Assembly (NCBI GenBank): GCA_946221915.1
Contig: CAMIKG010000004.1
Span: 62,001-126,000 of the forward strand
From: an uncultured Erwinia sp.
GTDB taxonomy: Bacteria > Pseudomonadota > Gammaproteobacteria > Enterobacterales > Enterobacteriaceae
Direction of reading: 5' to 3'
DNA: 64,000 nt
Part shown: positions 8,225 to 17,385 of the stretch, in pieces
How positions within the stretch are numbered: the stretch's first letter is position 1
How the letters are laid out: each line of letters begins with the position of its first letter
Program-made: the position numbers and the translations under genes
Notes under the pieces: generated by a model
What the model was told of the DNA's origin: nothing
Database searches by the model: none
The model's input: only the letters and a program-made list of their open reading frames with translations

Positions 8225-10041
8225 TACAGCCTCCTGGTCAGTTTCTGTTTCGCGATAAACGTCGCCGTTTTGTAGTTCGTCTGCAGCAGCTCACTCATTT
8301 GCCCGACAAGGTCATTCTTCAGCGCCTCACTCTGCGCCATAATTTTCAGCGCCCGGTTGAGATTTTCTGTCAGCAGGTGCAGCACCTTTTTATTGATGAT
8401 TAACGCGCCTTTGCTCTTTGCCGCCTGCACGTCATATTCAGCGCCGATGATGGCATAGGTTTGCTCTGCGCCGGTTTTGCTGAGCGTCGTGGCATCAGCA
8501 AGGCTGCCGAGTTTTCCTGCCACACTGCGGGGAGAAACGGGGAGTTTCGCCAGCAGCTCATCCAGCATGGTTTTCAATTGCTGCATCAGTTGTTTCGCGG
8601 CGGCGCCGGCATGCTTTAACTGCGACGGTAAGTGGCTGACGGCGCTTCTAATAGCATTTTTCACCTGCTCGACCACGGCCTGGCCAATCGCCTTGCCGAT
8701 TTTGTTATACAGCGCCTTACCGGCGCTTTTCAGCAGAAAAGCCACGGCAATAATGGCAACAATCGTCACTGCCGCCGCCACCGCCGTTTGAATAATTCCC
8801 GACACATTCGTCCCTGTCGCCTCGTTAATGGCGCGTAATAAAATACTGAAAGGAGGCTGTGACAGTATGGCGTTCACCAGGTTGCCGATCTGCTCCATCA
8901 GCGGCATAAAAATATGCTCAATCAACGGACTGAGCAGTTTCTCGCTGATCGAGAAACCAAACAGCGCCTGGCTGAGGGTGTCCATCACCAGCATGCCAAG
9001 GCCGATCACCATCAGCGCAGTGCCCGCGCCGCCAAACGCCATAGTCAGCGCCCCCAGCGCGGTGAGCACGCCGCCGAGAATTTTGGAAATACAGTTGGCC
9101 TTCTGCGCGGCTTCCTGCGCCTTGCGTTCCTGCTCAGCGGCTTTATTGGCCTGCTCCATCATGCTGGCCTGGGTCGCTTCCCTGCGCGCCTTGTTCAGCG
9201 CCTGATCATTCTTTAACTTCGCCAGCGTGTTCTCACTGGACTGCTCAATCATTTTCAGCAGCAGTACATTAATCAGATCGCGTAAGGTGATGCTCTGTTG
9301 TTGCGCCTCTGCCAGAGGACGGGATTCCATCACCAGGTTGCCATTGAGGTAAATCAGTGCGGAAAGCTTGTCCAGCAGGCCATCACGCTGGTCGACCATC
9401 TCCAGCGCCCGCTGTTCGAGCTGCAGCAGTTCGCTTTGCACTTTGGTCAGCGCAGTGGTTGCATGGGCGACGGCGGCTTTTGCGCTCACGATCTCCCGCT
9501 GCAGCGCGAGGTATTGGGGGTCGTCCTGCGCAACGCCTTGCCTGTCGAGTTCCGCAAGACGCCCCTCCAGCGCACTCAGCTGCTCTTGTGCAGTGGTCAG
9601 CAGCTGGCGGATTTCCTCCTGATCATGATAAGCGCCCTGTAAATCATGCAGCAGTTTCTGACACTCACTGGTCGCTTTTTCGATATCAGCAGACAGCAGG
9701 TTCAGCTCTTTCTTGTGCGTTTCCAGCTGTGCATTGAGAAGCGCCAGCCGGCTCAGTAATCGCTTTTCCAGAAAGCGTTCGTTGTTCTGGTCGGCCTCCC
9801 GCAGCAGTTTCATAATCTGGGCATCAAGCGTCAGCCTGGCCTGTTCATTAACCCTGCGCAGAACCGGGCGACTGTCGAACTCACTTTCTTCATTTTCACT
9901 CTGCGCCAGTGAGATCTGAGTAAAGATCGCTTCCCCTTTCTCACGCGACAGCTTGTTATATTCAGGAAAACGGTTTTCCTGTGGCGGACTATAAAATAGC
10001 TCCGGCATCATAGTTTGATAAATACCGACCGACCCACTCAT
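8224..10041 (-). CDS. sipB: T3SS translocator (SipB/IpaB family)
   Basis: A 605-residue pore-forming translocator. A long N-terminal coiled coil (~50-290) is followed by two hydrophobic hairpin segments, ILGGVLTALGALTMAFGGAGTALMVIGLGMLVMDTL at ~320-355 and IIQTAVAAAVTIVAIIAVAFLL at ~420-442, as in SipB/IpaB, and a helical C-terminal domain. ATG 10041 has GGGAG 8 bases upstream and is preferred to an in-frame GTG at 10050. It directly follows the sicA chaperone gene, its expected partner. SipB has 593 residues. Confidence 0.94.
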   Translation of the reverse strand: MSGSVGIYQTMMPELFYSPPQENRFPEYNKLSREKGEAIFTQISLAQSENEESEFDSRPVLRRVNEQARLTLDAQIMKLLREADQNNERFLEKRLLSRLALLNAQLETHKKELNLLSADIEKATSECQKLLHDLQGAYHDQEEIRQLLTTAQEQLSALEGRLAELDRQGVAQDDPQYLALQREIVSAKAAVAHATTALTKVQSELLQLEQRALEMVDQRDGLLDKLSALIYLNGNLVMESRPLAEAQQQSITLRDLINVLLLKMIEQSSENTLAKLKNDQALNKARREATQASMMEQANKAAEQERKAQEAAQKANCISKILGGVLTALGALTMAFGGAGTALMVIGLGMLVMDTLSQALFGFSISEKLLSPLIEHIFMPLMEQIGNLVNAILSQPPFSILLRAINEATGTNVSGIIQTAVAAAVTIVAIIAVAFLLKSAGKALYNKIGKAIGQAVVEQVKNAIRSAVSHLPSQLKHAGAAAKQLMQQLKTMLDELLAKLPVSPRSVAGKLGSLADATTLSKTGAEQTYAIIGAEYDVQAAKSKGALIINKKVLHLLTENLNRALKIMAQSEALKNDLVGQMSELLQTNYKTATFIAKQKLTRRL

Positions 10042-10060
10042 CACAGACACTCCCTATAAG

Positions 10061-10561
10061 CTAGACTGATTCATCTTCCTTACTGCGCTCGGTGCGCTTC
10101 TTTTTAATCGTTTCAAAGTAAACTTTCGCTTTTTTTACCAGTTCTTCATCAGGACACTTAGTGATCACCACTTCAAACAGCTGCAATGCTTTAATCACAT
10201 CCCCCATTAACAGCTGACACTGACCACTATAATAAATGGGACTATAATCATCCTTCGCCAGAATATAGGCCAGTGAGTAGAGATCGCAGGCTTTTTGATA
10301 CTTCTTCTTTAACTGATTAACGGCGCCCAGCCCAATAAAGTAGTCCGGATTTTTCAAATCATACATACAAAGCAAGGAGAAATATTTTTCCGCTTCGTCC
10401 AGCCTTCCCTGATGATAAAAATGATAAGCATGAGAATAGATATATTCCATACTGTCATCAGGTATTCCCTGGAGATCTTTTAGTAATACTCCCTGTTGTA
10501 CATATTCCATCAACATAGAGCACATTTCAGCTTCATGGATTGTTTCATTGTCCGCAGTCAT
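10061..10561 (-). CDS. sicA: Class II T3SS chaperone of translocators (SicA/SycB/IpgC family)
   Basis: A 166-residue cytoplasmic tetratricopeptide-repeat chaperone that keeps SipB and SipC soluble before secretion. Three TPR units are visible: YSHAYHFYHQGRLDEAEKYF, FIGLGAVNQLKKKYQKACDLY and YYSGQCQLLMGDVIKALQLFE, flanked by the family N-terminal helix and a basic tail. The Salmonella and Yersinia homologues also act as coactivators of InvF/YsaE; an InvF-like protein is encoded in the same locus, so the same switch is likely (inference). AAGGAAG precedes the ATG, and the gene is 65 bases after sctU. Confidence 0.95.
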   Translation of the reverse strand: MTADNETIHEAEMCSMLMEYVQQGVLLKDLQGIPDDSMEYIYSHAYHFYHQGRLDEAEKYFSLLCMYDLKNPDYFIGLGAVNQLKKKYQKACDLYSLAYILAKDDYSPIYYSGQCQLLMGDVIKALQLFEVVITKCPDEELVKKAKVYFETIKKKRTERSKEDESV

Positions 10562-10626
10562 TTGTCTTCCTTAGCTTCCCATCCATGACGAATGGTATGA
10601 TTGAAACAAAAGCGTGCTCTGTTTTC

Positions 10627-11751
10627 TCACAAAGAACGCTCATCTCCTTTCGTTTCTTCAGGCGGTATGATCAGTGGGTTTTCTTCCCTGTCGCTGGACG
10701 CTTCCGGTTTATTTTCTCCGCTCCATTTTCTTTCCACCTGTTGCAGCCAGACAAGAATATCCATCACCTCATTGAACATCTCCAGACTAATAAAGGTATG
10801 TTTTTTATGGGTGCGATAGATCTCGCGCGCCAGCTGTACATTTTCCACCACCGGCACCCCGACTTTTTCCGCATAACGGCGCACAGCCAGTGCGCGCTGG
10901 TTCGTCTCGATAATCGAGATAAAGGGGATTAACACCACTTCCGGATTTAAATAAATCCCAATGGCAATATGACGGGGATTGGCAATAATCACATTGGATT
11001 TTTTAATATCCCTTTTTGTCTCTTCGGACAACAACTCACGATGAAGCTCTTTACGTTTTTTCTTAATCTCCGGATTGCCGTTAACCTCTTTCGTCTCCCG
11101 TTCTACCTCTTTCTTATCCATTTTAAGTTCTTTGATATGCAGAAAATATTCCGCAACAGAATCGATCAGAACAACAGTGAGAATACTGACGATAAAAATC
11201 ATCAGTAGCGAGTGCATCAACTGCCCCCATGCCATTAATAACACATCAGGTTCTGCATAAAGTTGGCTAACAATTAGTGCGGCATTTTTCTGCCAGAAAA
11301 TCATCACCGCAAAGACAAAACTGCCCAGGTACAGCAATGACTTAATAATATCCTTCAGATTGCGCAGGCTAAATATTTTCTTCATCCCCTTCGCGGGATT
11401 GAGCGCGGAAAAGTTAAGCTTAAATATTTTTGTCGCCAGCTGCAGACCGGTTTGCAGCAAGCCGGGTAAACAGGACGCCACAATACACATCACCAGGATC
11501 GGCAAAAAAATCTTAAACCCAAACCATACGCACTGCAGAATATAGCCCTGTGCTGAGAAGTGATATTCCCGCGCCACCACGCTATGCAGAATGTCAGAGA
11601 ATTCTCGCAGCGAGGTAAAATTAATCACCACTTCGATACCCACCAGCACCAGACAGGTGATGATCAGATCCTTGCCTTTAAAGGTCTGGCCTTTTTTCGC
11701 CGCGTCGCGTTTTCTTTTTTCCGTCGGTTTTTCTGTTTTATTGCCTGCCAT
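10627..11751 (-). CDS. sctU: T3SS export switch protein SctU (SpaS/Spa40 family), with variant NPRH site
   Basis: SctU is the inner-membrane autoprotease that switches substrate specificity from needle parts to translocators. The 374-residue protein has four membrane helices in ~28-205, a charged linker (~206-250) and the FlhB-like cytoplasmic domain. The autocleavage motif at 258-261 reads Asn-Pro-Arg-His rather than the usual Asn-Pro-Thr-His, in VIIANPRHIAIGIYLNP. The catalytic Asn-Pro pair is intact, so cleavage is expected, but the rate might differ. The C-terminus is long and charged. It is last of the sctR-S-T-U block. Confidence 0.93.
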   Translation of the reverse strand: MAGNKTEKPTEKRKRDAAKKGQTFKGKDLIITCLVLVGIEVVINFTSLREFSDILHSVVAREYHFSAQGYILQCVWFGFKIFLPILVMCIVASCLPGLLQTGLQLATKIFKLNFSALNPAKGMKKIFSLRNLKDIIKSLLYLGSFVFAVMIFWQKNAALIVSQLYAEPDVLLMAWGQLMHSLLMIFIVSILTVVLIDSVAEYFLHIKELKMDKKEVERETKEVNGNPEIKKKRKELHRELLSEETKRDIKKSNVIIANPRHIAIGIYLNPEVVLIPFISIIETNQRALAVRRYAEKVGVPVVENVQLAREIYRTHKKHTFISLEMFNEVMDILVWLQQVERKWSGENKPEASSDREENPLIIPPEETKGDERSL

Positions 11752-11775
11752 ATGCTGACGCTCGCTCCGCCGGTC

Positions 11776-12528
11776 TCAGCGCAAGGGAAGAAAAAGCTGT
11801 TCCAGCCGCAGCACTTCAGCAGGCAACAGTGGGGAAAAATAGAGCAGCAACACAAAAAAACCAATCAGGGTTTTCAGTGATAACGCCAGCGAGAACGCAT
11901 TCATCTGCGGGGTATAGCGCGCCAGCAGTCCGAGAAAAAACTCGCTGATCAGAAACACACTGATCACCGGCGCGGAAAAGCGCAGCGCGTTTTTCATCAA
12001 CTCGCCGAGATACGCCAGCATTGGCGCGCTGTCAGGCAAGGTGGCGGACAGCGGCGGCCACAGCAGGTAACTCTGCTTCATCACCTGCAGCAGTGTCAGT
12101 ATCCCGCCCGCCTGTAAAATCATCACCACCGCGATCATGTTGAATAAATTAGCCAGCTCCGAGGTGTCGATACCGCTCAGCGGATTTAAGGTGCTGCTTA
12201 ACGTCGCGCCACGCTGGTTATCAATCAGGCTGCCCGCCGCATGCATCACCCAGAACGGAAAACAGAACACCAGCGCGATAAACAGACCAATCAGCAGCTC
12301 TTTAATCATCAGCGCGCTAAATGTGATGACATCCAGCTGCCAGACCTGCTCGCCCGGCCCATGCCACAGCGAAGCGCCCAGCAGAAATAACAGCGGAAAT
12401 TTAAACACCCCAGTGACAATACTCTGGCTCAGATAAGGCAGCAGGATAAACAGCGGGAACAGGCGGGCAGAACCCAGCATAACCATAAACAGCCAGTGAT
12501 GCAGTTCGCTAAACAGAGTGGCAGGCAT
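11776..12528 (-). CDS. sctT: T3SS export gate protein SctT (SpaR/Spa29 family)
   Basis: A 250-residue inner-membrane protein of the export gate that assembles with SctR and SctS. It has about six hydrophobic segments and conserved stretches such as SARLFPLFILLPYLS near 17-31, IKELLIGLFIALVFCFPFWVMHAAGSLIDNQRGA at ~85-118 and LLGLLARYTPQMNAFSLALSLKTLIGFF-like text in the C-terminal half. The frame is open upstream to 12759, but that stretch overlaps sctS and lacks membrane character; ATG 12528, 8 bases after the sctS stop, fits the family length. Confidence 0.92.
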   Translation of the reverse strand: MPATLFSELHHWLFMVMLGSARLFPLFILLPYLSQSIVTGVFKFPLLFLLGASLWHGPGEQVWQLDVITFSALMIKELLIGLFIALVFCFPFWVMHAAGSLIDNQRGATLSSTLNPLSGIDTSELANLFNMIAVVMILQAGGILTLLQVMKQSYLLWPPLSATLPDSAPMLAYLGELMKNALRFSAPVISVFLISEFFLGLLARYTPQMNAFSLALSLKTLIGFFVLLLYFSPLLPAEVLRLEQLFLPLR

Positions 12529-12536
12529 CGCTTCTG

Positions 12537-12794
12537 TTACCTGTATAACGCGAGATAAACCACTTCCCGGCCATAGGCTAACAGTGTTTCGCCATACCAC
12601 CCGGATAATAAGAACAGACAGACGCAGACGCCCAGCAGCTTGATGCCAAACGGCAAGGTCTGTTCCTGCAGTTGCGTGACGGTCTGCAATAACCCCACCA
12701 GCAGGCCTATAATAGTCGCCACTGCCACTGGCGCCGCCGATAACAGCAACACCAGCCATAGCGCTTTGGTGCCCGCCATGATCACGTCGTTCAT
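12537..12794 (-). CDS. sctS: T3SS export gate protein SctS (SpaQ/Spa9 family)
   Basis: An 85-residue protein with two membrane helices (ALWLVLLLSAAPVAVATIIGLLVGL and LLGVCVCLFLLSGWYGETLLAY) joined by the conserved loop LLQTVTQLQEQTLPFGIKL. SctS subunits wrap the SctR-SctT gate in the inner membrane. The start overlaps the sctR stop by 4 bases. Size and hairpin topology match SpaQ (86 aa). Confidence 0.95.
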   Translation of the reverse strand: MNDVIMAGTKALWLVLLLSAAPVAVATIIGLLVGLLQTVTQLQEQTLPFGIKLLGVCVCLFLLSGWYGETLLAYGREVVYLALYR

Positions 12795-13453
12795 CCCGGC
12801 ATCACCGCATGAATATCAAGGTACTGCTCCAGCAGTCCTTTTGATATCAGTGTCCAGCCATCCATCACCACAAACAGCAACAGCTTAATCGGCACGGAAA
12901 TGGTTACCGGGCTCATCATCATCATGCCCAGCGCCAGCAGGATGCTGGAGATCAGTAAATCGATAACCACAAACGGCAGGTAAATATAAAAACCGATTTT
13001 AAAAGCATCTTTGATTTCGCTGAGCGCATAGGCAGGCAGCAGTGCGAACAGGGAAGGGGTTGCTTCGCTGTCCACCTCTGCCACATCGCGCTGTCGCTGC
13101 GCCTGTTCGAAGAACTGCGCCAGGTCACTATCGCTGTATTTATGCAGATACGCTTTATAACCAGCGAACCCCGTATCGAGCCAGGATTCAATGGTTTCGG
13201 CACTGCTTAAATCCGGCGGCTGCTGTTTAAAATGGTTATAACCTTCCTTCATCACCGGGATCATCACAAACACCGACAACACGAAGGCAATACCATTAAG
13301 GGTGATATTGGACGGTATTTGCTGCAGGCCAATCGCATTCCTCACCATCACGAACACGATCGAGAACTTGATATAGCAGGTGCCGCAGGCAATCAAAAAA
13401 GGCGCCAGTGAGGCGATGGTCAGCACGGCGATCAGCGAAATATCATTTTCCAT
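12791..13453 (-). CDS. sctR: T3SS export gate protein SctR (SpaP/Spa24 family)
   Basis: A 220-residue core export-gate protein. The N-terminal helix (SLIAVLTIASLAPFLIACGTCYIKFSIVFVMVRNAIGLQQIPSN) carries the conserved KFSIV and GLQQIPSN motifs. A hydrophilic loop of ~80 residues follows, then ALLPAYALSEIKDAFKIGFYIYLPFVVIDLLISSILLALGMMMMSP, the P-F-V-V-I-D/MMM signature of FliP/SpaP, and a final helix. The start overlaps the end of sctQ by 11 bases. Confidence 0.95.
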   Translation of the reverse strand: MENDISLIAVLTIASLAPFLIACGTCYIKFSIVFVMVRNAIGLQQIPSNITLNGIAFVLSVFVMIPVMKEGYNHFKQQPPDLSSAETIESWLDTGFAGYKAYLHKYSDSDLAQFFEQAQRQRDVAEVDSEATPSLFALLPAYALSEIKDAFKIGFYIYLPFVVIDLLISSILLALGMMMMSPVTISVPIKLLLFVVMDGWTLISKGLLEQYLDIHAVMPG

Positions 13454-14381
13454 CGCGCGCCTCGTGGCATAGCGTCTGGATCTCCACCCCCAGCCTCTGG
13501 TCCACCATCACCAGCTCTCCCTGCGCCAGCCATGCGCCATTGGCATGAATCGCCACGCTGTTTTCACCGCCCTCACCCGCGTCGATCACATCGCCGATAT
13601 GCAGCGCTTCCAGCTCCTCCAGCGTCATGGTGATTTGATGGACAATAAACGTCAGTTGTACCGGTATATTATTGACGCCAATCGGCTGCCCCATTCCGGC
13701 AGGCTCATGTAACGGCGGATAAAACGTGTTGTCATCCTCGTCATCGTAATGATCTTCCAGCATAAAATAGTCTTCCTGTTGTCTGTATTTTGCCAGCGTC
13801 CTGCTGCCACACTGGATCGATTCGGTCATCCGGTTAATCATCAGTACATCGCCGACGGCGAGCTTTTTTACATAGCGCATGCTCAGCTGACTGTGGCCAA
13901 GCACACACTCCAGCCGCAGCTGCAGCGAGCCCTGGCGCAGCGACGGCAGATAGCGCTGCAAATGGCCGCGGTAATAGTCATTTACCTGCAGCAGCCAGCC
14001 ATCGCCACAGCTGGTACTGACCACCGGTAATGGCTGCGTCGGGCTGCCCGCACTAACTGGCGCCACCAGCGACAGCGCCGTTATCGCTTCGCCCGGCAGG
14101 CTGACGCTGAGCTCCTCCCCGCTGTAGTGAAACAAGTCGCGGATATCGTCAGCCGCAACCCAGTCAGCACGCAGGCCGCTCTTTTCCTCCAGCTGCTGGC
14201 TGAACCAGGCGCGTAAATCAACCAGCAGCTCCACGCCGTGGTGCGACCGCGCCTGTGCCAGCACTGCACCGGGTGGCGCTGAGCCATGGCGCACTATTGC
14301 GCCCTGCTGCTGCCAATAACGGCACACCGCCTGCAGCGCAGAGTGCGCCACGTCATAGCGCCGTAAGCGCAATGTGTTCAT
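13443..14381 (-). CDS. sctQ: T3SS cytoplasmic ring / sorting-platform protein SctQ (SpaO/Spa33 family)
   Basis: A 312-residue protein forming pods of the cytoplasmic sorting platform with SctK, SctL and SctN. Two SpoA domains are visible: ~150-225 (LRLECVLGHSQLSMRYVKKLAVGDVLMINRM) and the C-terminal ~235-308 (IPVQLTFIVHQITMTLEELEALHIGDVIDAGE). In the family the C-terminal domain is also made separately from an internal start; an internal GTG/ATG before the last domain (for example Met near residue 232) could do this, but that is untested. The start overlaps the ruler-gene stop by 4 bases. Confidence 0.9.
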   Translation of the reverse strand: MNTLRLRRYDVAHSALQAVCRYWQQQGAIVRHGSAPPGAVLAQARSHHGVELLVDLRAWFSQQLEEKSGLRADWVAADDIRDLFHYSGEELSVSLPGEAITALSLVAPVSAGSPTQPLPVVSTSCGDGWLLQVNDYYRGHLQRYLPSLRQGSLQLRLECVLGHSQLSMRYVKKLAVGDVLMINRMTESIQCGSRTLAKYRQQEDYFMLEDHYDDEDDNTFYPPLHEPAGMGQPIGVNNIPVQLTFIVHQITMTLEELEALHIGDVIDAGEGGENSVAIHANGAWLAQGELVMVDQRLGVEIQTLCHEARDGK

Positions 14382-15259
14382 CGCTCATCCTCTGCCTCTG
14401 ATGGCTGATCGTCACGCTGCTGTTGCCGCTGCTGGTCACCTCCACCTTCATCATTCAGCACCAGATTGACGTCCAGCGGCTGAGCGGCGACCGCCTCCTG
14501 CAGGCGACGGTTCACCAGATTGTCAGACGGCGTCAGCAATACCGTCAGCGGCTGCTGATCGCGCCGCAGGGAAGTCAGCTCCACGCGATGTTCGCTGCCC
14601 CACGAACGAAAGGCATAGCTAATGCGGCTCTGCCCATCCCCATCTTGTTTCGCGGCGGGTAACGCGCCAGGGACAGGCGGGGTGAATTCCTGTTTCGCAT
14701 GGCGCGGTGCGGAGGGCGGCTCATACTGCCGGACTGGCGTCTCGCTCCCGGACTTCACCAGCAGCACCGCTTGCGGATTATCCCTGCGGGGTTCATCGAC
14801 CGGCCGCTGATGCACCGTTGACGCGATCAGCGGTGACGGGGGGATCGGCAGCGGCGCGAGATGATGACGTGGCAACGGCGTGACGACAGGCTGCGGCTGT
14901 GGCGCCGCAGCGAGATTCTGACGTTCTGGCTGCGGCAGCACCCGTTCCCCCATGGCCAGTGAAATGGGCTTTCTCTCTGCAGCGGCTGGCAGGGGTTCAT
15001 GCTCCGCGTGACAGCGCGGGTGCACCACCCAGTGCGGCTGCTTCTCGCCATCGCCACGATTCAGCGTCAGCATCGCCCCCTCCGGCACGCGGCAGGGCGG
15101 CGGCGGGCACCAGACCACCTGCGCGGGCAGTGCTGGCATCTGCTCCTCTTTCGCTTTTTCCATCAACTTATCCAGCGCATCGGCAGCGGAAGAGTCGGTC
15201 CCGACATCCGCTGACAGCAACTGCGCGCCGGGCGCAGTACAACCGGTTATATTTGCCAA
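14378..15259 (-). CDS. sctP: T3SS needle-length ruler SctP (InvJ/SpaN/Spa32 position)
   Basis: A 293-residue Pro/Gln-rich, low-complexity protein without membrane segments. Its place between the stalk gene and sctQ is that of invJ/spa32, the secreted needle-length and substrate-switch regulator. The ~210-285 region (RISYAFRSWGSEHRVELTSLRRDQQPLTVLLTPSDNLVNRRLQEAV) resembles the C-terminal substrate-specificity-switch domain of the family; residues 60-200 are disordered-looking, as expected for a ruler. Sequence similarity is low, as usual for this component, so the call leans on position. It is distinctly GC-rich compared with sipC and the HilA-like gene. Confidence 0.8.
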   Translation of the reverse strand: MANITGCTAPGAQLLSADVGTDSSAADALDKLMEKAKEEQMPALPAQVVWCPPPPCRVPEGAMLTLNRGDGEKQPHWVVHPRCHAEHEPLPAAAERKPISLAMGERVLPQPERQNLAAAPQPQPVVTPLPRHHLAPLPIPPSPLIASTVHQRPVDEPRRDNPQAVLLVKSGSETPVRQYEPPSAPRHAKQEFTPPVPGALPAAKQDGDGQSRISYAFRSWGSEHRVELTSLRRDQQPLTVLLTPSDNLVNRRLQEAVAAQPLDVNLVLNDEGGGDQQRQQQRDDQPSEAEDER

Positions 15260-15693
15260 TGTCGTTGCTCCTCGGTCTCCGTGTCCTGTCGGCGCTGCAT
15301 CTCCTGCCGCTGCTGCTGTCGCCAGCGCTGGGTATGTTGCGTGAGTTTTTCCCGCTTCCTGTGCAGCAGGTTACGTTCCGCACGCAGGCTGCCAAGCTGC
15401 TGCATCAGTTGCTCATGTTGCTGCTGCTTATCCGTCAGCTGAAGTTCCACCTCCGCCAGCCTGCGCTGTATCGTTGCCTGCTGCCCCCTGAACGCCAGCA
15501 GCGACGCCAGCGTGGTAGCCCCTGACAACTGCAACATGTTCAGATGCTGCTGCATCTGCTGGCGCTGTTGCCGGGCGGCGCGGATATCGGACTGCAAGCC
15601 ATCAGCCTGTTGCTGCACCTGCTGGCAGGCGCGATCTTTACAACCCACCCGCCACTCAAGGCGCTGAATGACCCTATTTAATTTAGTAAACAA
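15247..15693 (-). CDS. sctO: T3SS central stalk protein SctO (InvI/SpaM/Spa13 position)
   Basis: A 148-residue protein that is almost entirely Gln/Arg/Glu-rich coiled coil (e.g. LASLLAFRGQQATIQRRLAEVELQLTDKQQQHEQLMQQLGSL). Such a two-helix FliJ-like stalk rotates inside the SctN hexamer and contacts SctV. It overlaps the ATPase gene by 11 bases and the ruler gene by 13 bases. Composition and position support the call; primary sequence is poorly conserved in this family. Confidence 0.85.
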   Translation of the reverse strand: MFTKLNRVIQRLEWRVGCKDRACQQVQQQADGLQSDIRAARQQRQQMQQHLNMLQLSGATTLASLLAFRGQQATIQRRLAEVELQLTDKQQQHEQLMQQLGSLRAERNLLHRKREKLTQHTQRWRQQQRQEMQRRQDTETEEQRHWQI

Positions 15694-16975
15694 GGTATTG
15701 CATCCTTGTCAGCGTATCGTTCATCCCCTCAGGCGTATGGCGTGGCTGGCATAAAAAATCACGCACCTCCGCCATCGCCTGGAAGGCGCGATCGTTCTCA
15801 GCATTGACGCCCTGCTGGTACTCGCCAAAATCCAGCAGCACCTGCAGCTCTTCGATTTTCGCCAGCAGGTCGCGCAGATTGCCAGCCAGCTGCTGGTGCG
15901 GCTCGCTGGTGACACGCAGACTGACGCGGCTGATGCTGCGCAGGACATCAATGGCGGGATAGTGATTTTTACTGGCCAGCTTGCGGCTCAGTACGATATG
16001 GCCGTCGATGATCGATCGCACCTCTTCGGCGATCGGGTCCGATTCCTCTTCGCTTTCCAGCAGGATGGTAAAAAAAGCGGTGATGCTGCCCTGTTGTGTA
16101 CAGCCAGGCCGTTCCAGTAACGCGGGGAGTTTTTCAAATACCGATGCCGGATAGCCGCGCCGCGCCGGGGGTTCCCCGGCGGCTAACGCCACATCACGCA
16201 AGGCGCGCGCATAACGGGTAATGGAGTCGATAAACAGCAGCACATTGAGGCCGCGATCGCGGAAATACTCTGCGATGGTCATCGCCAGCGCTGCCGCGTT
16301 CACGCGATCCAGCGCCGGATAATCCGAAGTGGCATACACCAGCACACAACGCGAGCGGCGATCGCTTTGCCGTAATGCTTCGACAAATTCACTGACTTCG
16401 CGCCCGCGTTCACCGATCAGCGCCACGACAAAGATGTCAGCCGCAGCGTGGTTAATCAGCATCTCCATCAGCGTGGTTTTGCCGCATCCGGCAGCAGCGA
16501 AAATCCCCATCCGCTGGCCGATACCGCAGGTCAGCAGGCCATCAATCGCCCGCACGCCGGTCGTGAAAGGCTCACTGATACCGCGACGTTGTTCATAGGA
16601 CGGCGGGGTGCTGTCGACTGCCCGCCATTCGCTCTCCACGCGACTGGCAGGCTGGGCGAGCCGTTCAACCACCTCGCCGGATGGCGCGACCACCGCCCCC
16701 GCCAGCTGTGCCGACACTTCTGCCAGCAGGGCATGGCCGGTTGGTGCGATCACCATATCGCGCGCCAGGCCTTTCACCGAACCAATCAGGCTCAGCAGCG
16801 TGGAATCGCGGTCAAACCCCAGCACCTGCGCTTTGGCGACCAGTGTTCTGTCACTGTCGCTCTTATACACATGGCAAACCTCACCGATCGCCACTCCGCT
16901 GAGGCGCGCCTCCAGGATCGGGCCGCTGACCCGCAACGGATGGGCCAGATAGCGCACCAGTGGATACGGCGCCAT
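15683..16975 (-). CDS. sctN: T3SS ATPase SctN (InvC/Spa47 family)
   Basis: The 430-residue ATPase unfolds substrates and releases chaperones at the export gate. Motifs visible: Walker A AAGCGKTT at 161-168, the GERGREVSEF segment at ~188-197, Walker B VLLFID at 245-250 followed by SITRYARALRDVALAAGEPPARRGYPASVF, and LLESEEESDPIAEE. These follow Salmonella InvC closely. The C-terminal ~80 residues form the chaperone-binding helical domain. The start shares one base with the preceding stop (TAATG). Confidence 0.97.
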   Translation of the reverse strand: MAPYPLVRYLAHPLRVSGPILEARLSGVAIGEVCHVYKSDSDRTLVAKAQVLGFDRDSTLLSLIGSVKGLARDMVIAPTGHALLAEVSAQLAGAVVAPSGEVVERLAQPASRVESEWRAVDSTPPSYEQRRGISEPFTTGVRAIDGLLTCGIGQRMGIFAAAGCGKTTLMEMLINHAAADIFVVALIGERGREVSEFVEALRQSDRRSRCVLVYATSDYPALDRVNAAALAMTIAEYFRDRGLNVLLFIDSITRYARALRDVALAAGEPPARRGYPASVFEKLPALLERPGCTQQGSITAFFTILLESEEESDPIAEEVRSIIDGHIVLSRKLASKNHYPAIDVLRSISRVSLRVTSEPHQQLAGNLRDLLAKIEELQVLLDFGEYQQGVNAENDRAFQAMAEVRDFLCQPRHTPEGMNDTLTRMQYLVY

Positions 16976-17373
16976 TAGCGCAGCACCTCATAGTATCGGC
17001 GCAGACTCAGATAAAAATTTTCCAGCGCATCGCCAAACATCGCCTCATTCAGGCAGCCCTCCTCCACCACACATTTCAGCACCGTGGTGTTCTCCTCCCT
17101 GGCGATTTGCAGTTGTCCGGTGACGGAGTATTTACAGGGTTCCAGCAGCAGTTCGAGAACCTTGTCCGCCACCTGGGCCAGCACATGGCTGTTGAAGTCA
17201 CACAGCTGTGACCACAGCACCACCTGTTTATCCACCACGCTGACTAAAATGCCGGGGAGATCGTCAAAATCCAGCAGAATGGTGGAGTGGCCGTCAAAAT
17301 TATTCAGCAGAGAAGCATCGCATCCGCCCGCGCGCAACGATTCCCGAACCAGAGTAGCAATATCAATATCCAT
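16975..17373 (-). CDS. invB: T3SS class I chaperone (InvB/Spa15 family)
   Basis: A 132-residue acidic cytoplasmic chaperone. It aligns with InvB from the start (MDIDIATLVRESLRAGGCDASLLNNFDGHSTILLD versus InvB LDIAELVRSALEVSGCDPSLIGGIDSHSTIVLD). InvB/Spa15 chaperones bind several effectors (SipA, SopA, SopE in Salmonella). Its presence implies effectors exist elsewhere in the genome, since none is encoded nearby. It lies between sctV and sctN, the conserved position. Confidence 0.93.
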   Translation of the reverse strand: MDIDIATLVRESLRAGGCDASLLNNFDGHSTILLDFDDLPGILVSVVDKQVVLWSQLCDFNSHVLAQVADKVLELLLEPCKYSVTGQLQIAREENTTVLKCVVEEGCLNEAMFGDALENFYLSLRRYYEVLR

Positions 17374-17385
17374 TTGAGATCCCTA

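Noticed and set aside
11776..12759. Long version of sctT starting at 12759
   Set aside because: The extra 77 residues overlap sctS and do not look like a membrane or soluble domain; ATG 12528 gives the normal family length.
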